Positions 15,070-23,126 of a stretch of DNA of 33,871 nucleotides are shown piece after piece (within the stretch, counting starts at the first letter, position 1; each line of letters starts with the position of its first letter). A program made the position numbers and the translations under genes. Below the pieces are notes generated by a model. That model was not told the origin of the DNA. It saw only the letters and a program-made list of their open reading frames with translations, and made no database searches. This DNA comes from Lachnospiraceae bacterium (GTDB lineage Bacteria > Bacillota > Clostridia > Lachnospirales > Lachnospiraceae): contig CAJTIR010000039.1 of the NCBI GenBank assembly GCA_910576385.1, positions 1 through 33,871 on the forward strand, read 5' to 3'.

Positions 15070-15555
15070 ATGGATGTAAAAATTTTTACAGACGGGGCAG
15101 CCCGCGGCAATCCAGACGGGCCAGGAGGTTATGGTGCCGTTTTGCTTTATATGGACCCAGAGGGCAAAATATATAAAAAAGAGATTTCAGCAGGTTACAA
15201 AAAGACTACCAATAATCGAATGGAATTGATGGCGGTAATCCGCAGTCTCCAGGAATTGAATCGGCCATGTTCCGTGGAATTATATTCGGATTCCAAATAT
15301 GTGGTGGATGCCTTTAACCAGAAATGGATTGAGAATTGGGTGAAACGGGGTTGGAGAAAAGCAGATGGAAAACCTGTAAAAAACAGCAAGCTTTGGAAGG
15401 AACTCTTAGAGGCAATGAAGCCGCATCAGGTACGGTTTATCTGGGTTAAGGGCCATGATGGACATGTGATGAATGAGCGCTGTGACCAGCTTGCAACGAC
15501 CGCGGCCGATGGAGATCATTTATTGGAAGATGAAATGGAAGATACAGACATTTAA
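15070..15555 (+). CDS. rnhA: Ribonuclease HI
   Basis: RNase HI removes RNA from RNA-DNA hybrids in replication and R-loop repair. The protein has 161 residues. The catalytic acidic residues are present: Asp8 ([10 protein letters not shown]), Glu52 (NRMELMAV), Asp74 (YSDSKYV) and Asp139 (ERCDQLA), with the flexible-loop His129 (VKGHDGH). The handle region [16 protein letters not shown] is also present. The C-terminal acidic extension (EDEMEDTDI) is a few residues beyond the usual end. GGAGGA lies just before the ATG. Confidence 0.95.
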   Translation: MDVKIFTDGAARGNPDGPGGYGAVLLYMDPEGKIYKKEISAGYKKTTNNRMELMAVIRSLQELNRPCSVELYSDSKYVVDAFNQKWIENWVKRGWRKADGKPVKNSKLWKELLEAMKPHQVRFIWVKGHDGHVMNERCDQLATTAADGDHLLEDEMEDTDI

Positions 15556-15606
15556 AAAATGTTCTCGAAAGAATGAGACAATGGTTTGATGAAAAGGAGG
15601 TGCGTT

Positions 15607-15720
15607 ATGGCATTTTTAGCTAGTTTTATACAGTATGCGGTAAAGGCTGTCATTATGGTGGCAGTGGCAGGAGCAGGAATTTTCCTGGGAAAGAAGCTGC
15701 GTGATAGAAAAGATGCTTAA
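15607..15720 (+). CDS. 37-residue single-pass membrane microprotein
   Basis: This short gene begins MAFLASFIQYAVKAVIMVAV and ends GKKLRDRKDA. It has one hydrophobic segment (about residues 9-29, with a GAGIFLG glycine motif) followed by a positively charged tail, so the C terminus should face the cytosol. The perfect AAGGAGGTG five bases from the ATG argues that it is translated. Very similar microproteins are, to my recollection, common in Lachnospiraceae and are sometimes mislabelled 'vanadium nitrogenase'; that label has no support here. It lies 39 bases before alaS. Confidence 0.8.
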   Translation: MAFLASFIQYAVKAVIMVAVAGAGIFLGKKLRDRKDA

Positions 15721-15759
15721 TACAGCAGAATCGAAATAGACAGTTGGAGGAAATAGATT

Positions 15760-18411
15760 GTGAAGAAGTATGGAGTAAATGAGCTGCGCAGGATGTATCT
15801 GAATTTTTTTGAGGGCAAGGAACATCTGGCAATGAAGAGTTTTTCACTGGTGCCCCACAATGATAATAGTTTGTTGTTGATCAATGCAGGAATGGCTCCC
15901 TTGAAGCCATATTTTACCGGACAGGAGATTCCACCCAAAAAGCGTGTCACTACCTGTCAGAAATGTATTCGTACTGGAGATATTGAAAATGTAGGCAAGA
16001 CGGCAAGACATCTTACTTTTTTTGAGATGCTCGGTAATTTTTCCTTTGGAGATTATTTTAAACATGAGGCGATTGCCTGGAGCTGGGAATTTTTGACAGA
16101 AGTAATCGGTATGGAACCAGAACGTCTCTATCCCTCTATTTATGGAGAGGATGAGGAAGCTTTTGAAATTTGGACAAAAGAAGTAGGAGTTCCAGCGGAG
16201 AAAATCACTCGTTTTTATCGGGATGAAAACGGAAAATGTGATAATTTCTGGGAACATGGCGCGGGTCCCTGCGGGCCTTGTTCTGAGATCTATTATGATC
16301 GTGGGGAGAAATACGGCTGCGGCCGTCCTGACTGTAAAGTGGGCTGTGATTGCGACCGGTTTATGGAAGTGTGGAACAATGTGTTTACTCAGTTTGACGG
16401 AGATGGACACGGCAATTATGAAGAGCTTTCTACAAAAAATATAGATACTGGAATGGGGTTGGAGCGTCTGGCGGTGGTAGTGCAGGACGTGGATTCTGTA
16501 TTTGATGTAGATACTATGAAGGCAATCCGCGACAAAGTATGTCAAGTGTCCGGCAAAACATATCAGAAGGATGAGTTGGATGACGTCTCGATTCGCCTCA
16601 TTACTGACCATATGCGTTCTGCTACTTTTATGATCTCAGATGGTATTATGCCTTCCAATGAGGGCAGAGGCTATGTACTGCGGCGCTTGATTCGCCGTGC
16701 AGCACGTCATGGCAGACTGTTGGGAATTCAGGGAAAATTTCTTGCTGATTTAAGCGCCACTGTGATTGCAGAGAGCAAAGATGGTTATCCAGAATTGGAG
16801 GAAAAGAAGGAATTTATCTTTAAGGTATTGACACAGGAAGAGGAAAAGTTCGACAAGACCATTGACCAGGGATTAAGTATTCTTTCTGAGATGCAAGAGC
16901 AGATGGCAGCGGCAGGGGAAAAGATTTTGTCTGGCGAGAATGCGTTTAAATTATATGATACCTATGGATTTCCGTTAGATTTGACAGAGGAAATTTTGGA
17001 AGAAAAAGGTTTTGCCATTGATGAAGCTGGTTTTGCGGCATGTATGGAAGAACAGCGTAAAAAGGCCAGAAATGCCAGAAAAGAGACCAATTATATAGGT
17101 GCAGACGCCACAGTCTATGATCAAATTGATGTGACAGTGACCACAGAATTTGTGGGTTACGACCGTTTGGAGCACCATGCAGAGATTACGGTTTTAACCA
17201 CCGAGACAGAACTCACAGAGGCATTGTCGGATGGAGAGCGTGGAACAATCATTGTCAATGAGACGCCTTTCTATGCGACGATGGGTGGACAAAATGCAGA
17301 TACTGGCGTGATTCGTGCCGGTGAAAATGTGTTTACCGTGGAAGATACCATTCATCTCAGAGGAGGACGGATTGGCCATGTCGGGGTTGTCACCAATGGA
17401 ATGTTTAAGAGAGGCGATACTGTAGAACTGGTGGTAGATCAAGAGAAGCGTGCCCTGATTGGCAGAAATCACAGCGCTACACATTTATTACAGAAGGCGC
17501 TGCGGGATGTGCTCGGCAGTCATGTACAGCAGCATGGTTCAGATGTCAATGCAGACAGGCTGCGTTTTGACTTCTCTCATTTTGCGGCAATGACAGCAGA
17601 AGAGATTGCAAAAGTGGAGAATATTGTAAATCAGAAGATAGCGGCAGCGCTGCCAGTGGTGACAGAGGTAATGAGTTTAGAGGAGGCAAAAAAGACAGGG
17701 GCAATGGCCTTGTTTGGTGAGAAATATGGGGATGCTGTACGTGTGGTAAAGATGGGTGATTTTTCAATTGAGCTTTGCGGTGGAACACATGTGGGCAACA
17801 CCAGCAGTATCAGCGCTTTTAAGATTGTCTCCGAATCTGGTGTGGCAGCAGGTGTGCGCAGAATTGAAGCGTTGACCTCCAAGGCAGTGTTTGAATATTA
17901 TGACAGACTGGAAGAGACACTTGCAGCAGCGGCCAAGACCGTGAAGACAAATCCGGCAGGGCTGGTGGAGAAATTACAGCATCTTATGGCAGATTTAAAG
18001 GTACTGCAGGCCGAAAATGAATCTTTAAAGAGCCAGGCGGCAAAAGATGCTCTCGGTGATGTGATGGATCAGGTCACAGAAGTGAAAGGAGTGAAGTTGC
18101 TTGCAGCGAGTGTACCAGGCGTAGACATGAATGGACTGCGTGATCTTGGAGACCAGCTCAAGGATAAACTGGGTCAGGGAGTAGTGGTGCTTGCCTCTGA
18201 GAAGGATGGCAGGGTCAATTTGATTACGATGGCTACCCAGGAAGCGATGGATCAGGGGGCACATGCAGGAAATCTGATCAAAGCGATTGCCGGCAAAGTT
18301 GGCGGCGGCGGTGGCGGACGTCCCAATATGGCTCAGGCAGGCGGCAAGAATCCGGCAGGAATTGCAGACGCCATTGCAGAGGCAAAAACCGCTCTGGAAG
18401 CACAGGTGTAA
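15760..18411 (+). CDS. alaS: Alanyl-tRNA synthetase
   Basis: AlaRS charges tRNA-Ala and hydrolyses mischarged Ser/Gly. The protein has 883 residues and the normal three-part layout. The N-terminal class II aminoacylation domain contains FFEMLGNFSFGDYFK and GMGLERLAVV. The editing domain holds zinc ligands His571, His575 (NHSATH), Cys673 and His677 (CGGTH). The C-terminal C-Ala domain ends in a Gly-rich GGGGGGRPNMAQAGG motif. It starts at GTG (15760), supported by TTGGAGG with a 9-base gap and by the conserved first helix (VNELRRMYLNFF). No T-box leader is seen in the short upstream region. Confidence 0.98.
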   Translation: MKKYGVNELRRMYLNFFEGKEHLAMKSFSLVPHNDNSLLLINAGMAPLKPYFTGQEIPPKKRVTTCQKCIRTGDIENVGKTARHLTFFEMLGNFSFGDYFKHEAIAWSWEFLTEVIGMEPERLYPSIYGEDEEAFEIWTKEVGVPAEKITRFYRDENGKCDNFWEHGAGPCGPCSEIYYDRGEKYGCGRPDCKVGCDCDRFMEVWNNVFTQFDGDGHGNYEELSTKNIDTGMGLERLAVVVQDVDSVFDVDTMKAIRDKVCQVSGKTYQKDELDDVSIRLITDHMRSATFMISDGIMPSNEGRGYVLRRLIRRAARHGRLLGIQGKFLADLSATVIAESKDGYPELEEKKEFIFKVLTQEEEKFDKTIDQGLSILSEMQEQMAAAGEKILSGENAFKLYDTYGFPLDLTEEILEEKGFAIDEAGFAACMEEQRKKARNARKETNYIGADATVYDQIDVTVTTEFVGYDRLEHHAEITVLTTETELTEALSDGERGTIIVNETPFYATMGGQNADTGVIRAGENVFTVEDTIHLRGGRIGHVGVVTNGMFKRGDTVELVVDQEKRALIGRNHSATHLLQKALRDVLGSHVQQHGSDVNADRLRFDFSHFAAMTAEEIAKVENIVNQKIAAALPVVTEVMSLEEAKKTGAMALFGEKYGDAVRVVKMGDFSIELCGGTHVGNTSSISAFKIVSESGVAAGVRRIEALTSKAVFEYYDRLEETLAAAAKTVKTNPAGLVEKLQHLMADLKVLQAENESLKSQAAKDALGDVMDQVTEVKGVKLLAASVPGVDMNGLRDLGDQLKDKLGQGVVVLASEKDGRVNLITMATQEAMDQGAHAGNLIKAIAGKVGGGGGGRPNMAQAGGKNPAGIADAIAEAKTALEAQV

Positions 18412-18476
18412 GTAAAAATATGTTGGTAATGTAATAGGGTTCTTATTGACCAGAGTAAGAAAAGGAGTGTGGGTGT

Positions 18477-18809
18477 ATGACAGACAGCGAAAAATTGGAT
18501 CTTCTTTTGTCAGAAATGCAGGGGATGAAATCAGAAATGCAGAGTATGAAATCTGAGATTCAGAGTATGAAATCAGAAATGCAGAGTATGAAATCTGAGA
18601 TTCAGGAAGTAAAGCAAAAAGTAACAAAAATTGATTTGACGATTGAAAATGAGATTCGTGTCAATATTCAGCGTGTGGCGGAAGGGCATCTTGATCTGTC
18701 AAGGAATCTGCATGAAGCCATGAAACCAAGTTCTGAAGTTGAAATGCTGGCGATCAAAGTGCGGCAACTGGAATCTGATGTCAGAGATTTAAAACATAAA
18801 TTAGCATAA
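18477..18809 (+). CDS. Coiled-coil protein with heptad repeats
   Basis: This 110-residue protein is predicted to be almost wholly helical. Residues 17-44 are four perfect or near-perfect heptads of MKSE(M/I)QS, encoded by four 21-bp tandem repeats (18525-18608), a textbook coiled coil. A second helical segment near the C terminus (MLAIKVRQLESDVRDLKHKL) has heptad spacing too. AAGGAG precedes the ATG by 9 bases. Proteins of this design are frequent in Lachnospiraceae and of unknown function; no membrane segment or signal peptide is seen. It follows alaS by 65 bases and may be read from it. Confidence 0.75.
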   Translation: MTDSEKLDLLLSEMQGMKSEMQSMKSEIQSMKSEMQSMKSEIQEVKQKVTKIDLTIENEIRVNIQRVAEGHLDLSRNLHEAMKPSSEVEMLAIKVRQLESDVRDLKHKLA

Positions 18810-18830
18810 ATATGACGATTAAATGACGTA

Positions 18831-18946
18831 AAACTTCTGTCTGCATATATTATTTTTAAGGGTAAAAATATCCCTGTAAAGTCGTAGCTCAGCCATGTGG
18901 CTGGGGATAGACTTTCGTTAAAATAATAGAAAGCAGACAGGAGTTT
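18831..18946 (+). promoter_or_regulatory. Structured 5'-UTR element that masks a ribosome binding site
   Basis: AAACTTCTGTCTGC (18831-18844) pairs with GCAGACAGGAGTTT (18933-18946) with one G-U mismatch. Inside are ATTATTTT / AAAATAAT (18849-18856 and 18920-18927), AAAGTC / GACTTT (18878-18883 and 18910-18915) and the hairpin CAGCC-ATGT-GGCTG (18890-18903). The AGGAG (18939-18943) used by the next gene is in the outer right arm. The layout is that of a riboswitch or translational switch. It matches no class I recognise; a mobile fold-back element is the alternative. Confidence 0.55.
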
Positions 18947-18950
18947 TTAT

Positions 18951-20252
18951 ATGGGAAATTATATTGTAGTATCATTGGAATTAAATTTGTTCTTTTTAAG
19001 AATTATGAAGGAACATTCATTGTTTTTGGAATCTGGTTTTCTGGTCAAGGAGGAATCTTTGATCAAAAGATCCCAGTGGTTTCGGGAACAGTTTGAAGAA
19101 CTATTGGAGGAAACTACTAGAATCAGTGGCGGGGCAGTGGGGCAGTCTGTATTGGATTCCCATGAGATTGTCACTTGCTATACAAAATCCGCAGAAGAAA
19201 AGACCAGCAGATTGACAGGAATACCGATTGACAGCAAAATTACAATAGCGCAAACGGAGCTGCAAAGTGGCTGTGGCGTACGTTTCAGCCGTCCGATGCA
19301 GATGGCAGTAAAGAGGATTAATCAGAGGGCGTTTCGCTTGGTAAGAGGATTGATTGAACTGAAGGCGGATGTACTGCGTGCGATCAGAAGTTGCGCAATC
19401 TTCGCTTTTCAATATCCTCTTTTGGTGGAACATATTCTTAGAGAAGCTAGATTGTATGGCAGTTTTTTGATGGAATTGGAACGGCGGGGAACGATATCTA
19501 GAACTTGTATGCGCAATACAGAGATTTTCTGGAATCAGATTATGATGGAACATGCTTGGTTTATCCGTGGCCTGCTGGATCCTTGTGAAAAAGATTTGTT
19601 TGCCGCTGCAGACAAATTAGGGGAACAGTTCAGTTGTCTTTTGGAGGAGGCTAAGGAAAAAGAATGTGCACAGATTGGTGTACTTACGCCAAGAACGATA
19701 GAACAGACAAAGAGGATTCAGGAGTTTAAAGAAGCGGGAACCAAAGGGATTTTAAAATGTGAAATTCAATCTATGATCCTGCCGCTTTTGGCCGATCATG
19801 TATTGCGGGAGGCAAATCATTATCTCAGAATTTTACAAGAAGGTTCTGAACGCCAGCAGAGCAGAATTTTTGAAACAGAAAACAGGAGACGCCAAAGAGA
19901 AAACTGTGAAATGGAAAACCGGGGATGTGCAAGAGAAAACTGTGAAATGGAAGACCAGGGATGTGCAAGAGAAAACTGTGAAATGGAAAATCGGGGATGT
20001 GCAAGAGAAAACTGTGAAATGGAAGACCGGGGATGTGCAAGAGAAAACTGTGAAATGGAAAACCGGGGATGTGTAAGAGAAAACTGTGAAATGGAAGACC
20101 GGGGATGTGTAAGAGAAAACTGTGAAATGGAAGACCGGGGATGTGTAAGAGAAAACTGTGAAATGGAAGACCGGGGATGTCACATAGAAGTTTGTGAAAC
20201 TGAAAATGCAGAATGTCAGAGAGAAACTCACAAGACAGAAGATGAGGGGTGA
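18951..20252 (+). CDS. DUF2935-like protein with Cys-rich 12-residue tandem repeats
   Basis: The first 300 residues look like two copies of a ferritin-like helical bundle, with metal-ligand-like patterns EHILREARLYG and DHVLREANHYL and MMEHAWFIRGLLDP between; this matches the DUF2935 family by pattern. From residue 316 follow eight consecutive 12-residue repeats of the type RENCEMEDRGCA (DNA 19896-20183, 36-bp unit), then a partly decayed tail (CETENAECQRETHKTE). The repeats contribute 16 Cys and many acidic residues. The unit is close to identical in DNA, so it is recent or homogenised. AGGAG is 7 bases from the ATG, inside a hairpin. The oxidase gene begins 4 bases after its stop. The role is unknown; metal binding is inference. 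Confidence 0.8.
   Translation: MGNYIVVSLELNLFFLRIMKEHSLFLESGFLVKEESLIKRSQWFREQFEELLEETTRISGGAVGQSVLDSHEIVTCYTKSAEEKTSRLTGIPIDSKITIAQTELQSGCGVRFSRPMQMAVKRINQRAFRLVRGLIELKADVLRAIRSCAIFAFQYPLLVEHILREARLYGSFLMELERRGTISRTCMRNTEIFWNQIMMEHAWFIRGLLDPCEKDLFAAADKLGEQFSCLLEEAKEKECAQIGVLTPRTIEQTKRIQEFKEAGTKGILKCEIQSMILPLLADHVLREANHYLRILQEGSERQQSRIFETENRRRQRENCEMENRGCARENCEMEDQGCARENCEMENRGCARENCEMEDRGCARENCEMENRGCVRENCEMEDRGCVRENCEMEDRGCVRENCEMEDRGCHIEVCETENAECQRETHKTEDEG
19896..20183 (+). repeat. 36-bp coding tandem repeat, 8 copies
   Basis: Eight head-to-tail 36-bp units, each starting AGAGAAAACTGTGAAATGGA, encode the 12-residue repeat. Units differ mainly at GCA/GTA (Ala/Val) and at AAC/GAC (Asn/Asp), in a partly alternating pattern that points to duplication of a 72-bp dimer. 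Copy number probably varies between strains. Confidence 0.95.
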
Positions 20253-20256
20253 TGAC

Positions 20257-22533
20257 ATGCAATTATGCGAGTACCCCAAACCGGAAAGAGTGAGAAATTT
20301 TGAGATTGAAGCGATTTCTATTCCTATCGTATACAATAAATATGGAGACTATGATCCAGATGGAATGATCTATGTGCTGCGGGAAGATGCAGATCGGGTT
20401 CGGGAGGATGCACTGTGCAAGTTTCAACTGGAGATCCCGCAGCCCAGTGAGTTGGTAAAACCGTTGGTATTGAGAGTGAATCTGGGAGATACCATTTTGT
20501 AAAATTTTATAATTCCATGAAACGGGCACTAAGTATTCATGTACAGGGGTTAGAATATGATGTTAAAATCTCAGATGGCGCCTATGTGGGCATGAACCCA
20601 AATTCTACGACAAGGAATGAAATTAATTATTGTTGGTATGCCTCCAAAGAAGGGGTGTATCTTTTCAGTGACATGGGTGATACCAGAAGCAGTGAAAAGG
20701 GAACGAATATCCACGGGTTGTTTGGAGCCATAATTGTGGAACCTGCGGAATCCTTCTGGCTGAATCCAGAGACAGGAGAGCCATTGGAAAGCGGACTTTT
20801 TGCCGATGTTTATGCGCCAGGGCAGTCTGCTTTCCGAGAATATGCAGTCTTTTTTCATGATGAATTGGAAATCAAAGACAAAGACGGCAATCCGCCGATG
20901 GATCATCGAACTGGATTAATGTCTGCAACTACTGGTATCAGCTATCGTTCAGAGCCGATGCGTAACCGCCACCCTCTGACAGACAATCCTGCAGATTCAG
21001 GAGAGGATGTCTCTATGAGTTCCTGGACGTATGGAGATCCAGCAACTCATGTTTTGCCAGCTTATGTGGGTGATCCCACAAAAATCCGGCTGTTACATGG
21101 GGGCATCAAAGAAACGCATGTGTTTCATCTCCACAATCATCAATGGCGGCTAGAGGCAGACAATCCTAATTCTACGATATTAGATTCCATTACTTTGGGG
21201 CCGCAGGAATGTTATACTTTAGATATTCTTCATGGGGCGGGAAGCCTCAATGGGATGATTGGAGATGCCATTTTTCACTGTCATCTCTATCCCCATTTTC
21301 ATGAAGGGATGTGGTCTTTGCTTCGCGTGTTTGACAGATTACAGGATGGAAAGGGGAAGCTGCCAAACGGAACCCCGATCCCAAGATTGATACCGCTCAA
21401 AGACCGAATTTGTCCGCCATCCATAGATTATGAACATCCAGGCTATCCTAATTTTATCAATGGGCAAGTGGGGGCGGCTCCGTTTCAGCCGCCGTTTGGA
21501 ATTATAGAAGCCAATGGAGACAACAAGATAGAACCCACACCATTAGAGGAAGATAATTTTGTCGAGAATTTTGCGCCAGGAGCCTTGTACACAGATACTT
21601 GTCCATGTCATACCGACAACTGCCAGGCACAAGTCAAGGTGTTTGAACTTGCCTTAATTCAGGCGAAAGTCACCTATAACAGTTATGGCTGGCACGATCC
21701 GCAAGGCCGGTTTTTTGTACGCAAAGAAGAGTTAGAAAAACATGGAGGACTAGAAAATTACATTTGTAAAGTGGAATGTGGGCAGATTCAGGCGGAGCCC
21801 TTGGTAATTCGGGCAAATGCTGGTGATTGTATTGAGATTCGGCTGACAAATCTGCTGCCAGAATTTTTGGAGGGAAGCCCCTTTGAATTAAAGACGATCA
21901 CGGATATTGTGGGGGAACATGTTCATCTGGTAAAGTTTGATACGATTGTATCAGATGGGGCGGCAAACGGCTGGAATAATCTTGCGGGAGCCAGAAAATA
22001 TGAGACGTTGGTAGAGCGTTTTTTTGCCAATACACAATTGTAGACCGTATTTTTTCATGATCATCTCTATGCCAATTCCCATCAATTTCATGGAGTATTT
22101 GGCGCATTGATTATTGCGGAGAGAGGAGCAACTTTTCATATCGTGAGATTGCGGAGCTGGCGTCTCCGCTTGCGGCATCCCAAACGATCGGTGTGTCATA
22201 AGCATTTAACATCCATATTGATCAAACGTAATGGCTGCTGATAAACCTAGAAATACAGCTTTTGCGATTCATGGACATATGTGGAAAGAGCAGCCCAAGG
22301 ATTTTCATTCTAGAGTAATTCCGCTGCAAGGGGGAATCAGTATCGGAAATCGCTTTGATATGGAGCTTTTGGGGGGCGCTTCTTGTCCTGGAGATTATCT
22401 ATATCGCTCTGGTGTCTTGAAATGGGATTTAGAATCTGGTATGTGGGGGATTTTTCGGGTGGCAAAACAGAGCTTTGGAACAAGGTGCAAAAAATTATGT
22501 CATCGGGTAACAGGATGCTTTTGTAAAAAATAG
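20257..22533 (+). pseudogene. Large multicopper oxidase, decayed (MnxG-like?)
   Basis: The remains of one multicopper oxidase are spread over several frames. A start at MQLCEYPKPERV (20257, after GAGGGGTGA) runs to a frameshift near 20495-20501, where loss of one base ends the frame at TAA 20500. The main frame then continues through 20517-22043 to an in-frame TAG (22041), after which the same frame reads TVFFHDHLYANSHQFHG. A frame change near 22135, a TAA (22199-22201) and a further change near 22225 precede the last domain (AFAIHGHMW, MWGIFRVAKQ). Copper motifs survive: HLHNHQW (about 21127), HCHLYPHFHEGMW (about 21277), HVHLVKFD (about 21919) and FHDHLYANSH (about 22053). The architecture recalls the large spore-surface manganese oxidase MnxG, but similarity was judged by motif only. 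Confidence 0.8.
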
Positions 22534-22720
22534 TATATCAGCAATATATTTAGGATGGTTTTGTTAGATTGCAGTTGATAGATAGAATCAAAATTATTGG
22601 GAAACAGGTTGTTTTTTTGTCTATTTTGCAGTATATTATTAAGTAGAGATTTAAGGTTGATTTGCAGCAATTTAGAACTGCAGATGTAGTATAAACCAAA
22701 GAAAGGGGCAGGTAAACTGT

Positions 22721-23020
22721 ATGAAAAAATATCAAAGAAATACATTTGAGGTGGAGGCAGAGGCATATGAGGTTGGAAAAGGGATGGAAGATGGATTTTT
22801 GCCCTGGACTTCTATTGTAATCAATGGATGGGTTTCCACAGACAAATTAGTGAAGGTAACAAAGCCAGACGGCACAGTTGTGTGTCCCTTTATCCAGAAC
22901 CGCAGAGGAATGATCTTTTTGCGGGAAGGAGATTATATTATTACGGAAAATGATATGGAGCGTCACGTCTGCGGAGCGGATAAATTTGCTGACCGCTATC
23001 ATTTGGTGGAGGAAGCGTAA
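22721..23020 (+). CDS. Small protein, phage-like domain, function unknown
   Basis: This 99-residue soluble protein has no motif I can assign firmly. Its C-terminal half, PFIQNRRGMIFLREGDYII then ERHVCGADKFADRYHLVEE, resembles a small beta-rich domain common in phage and prophage proteins (PGDYII, C..D.F...Y). AAAGGGG precedes the ATG by about 15 bases. It is a single gene closed by its own terminator, between the oxidase remnant and addB. It may be a domesticated phage gene; this is inference. Confidence 0.65.
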   Translation: MKKYQRNTFEVEAEAYEVGKGMEDGFLPWTSIVINGWVSTDKLVKVTKPDGTVVCPFIQNRRGMIFLREGDYIITENDMERHVCGADKFADRYHLVEEA

Positions 23021-23032
23021 CACTTGTGAAAG

Positions 23033-23074
23033 AACCCCTTTTGTCAGAGTGTAGTTCTGGCAGAAGGGGTTTTT
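23033..23074 (+). terminator. Intrinsic terminator
   Basis: AACCCCTTTTGTCAGA (23033-23048) pairs with TCTGGCAGAAGGGGTT through two G-U positions, and is followed by TTTTT. It ends the preceding small gene and lies 53 bases before the addB start. Confidence 0.82.
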
Positions 23075-23126
23075 GCGCGGTCATCAATATGTAACTATCA
23101 TCTATGGATGTGACAGGAGTGAAAAA

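Noticed and set aside
15844-16611. 255-codon minus-strand open frame opposite alaS
   Set aside because: It lies fully inside alaS, has no ribosome binding site and no recognisable domain.
18831-18946. Known riboswitch classes (Mn yybP-ykoY, cobalamin, c-di-GMP, preQ1)
   Set aside because: None of the conserved core sequences I know for these classes is present.
19825-20336. Minus-strand open frames with repeated FHSFLLHIPGLP or SPVFHFTVFSYT peptides
   Set aside because: They are antisense shadows of the 36-bp coding repeat in the DUF2935-like gene.
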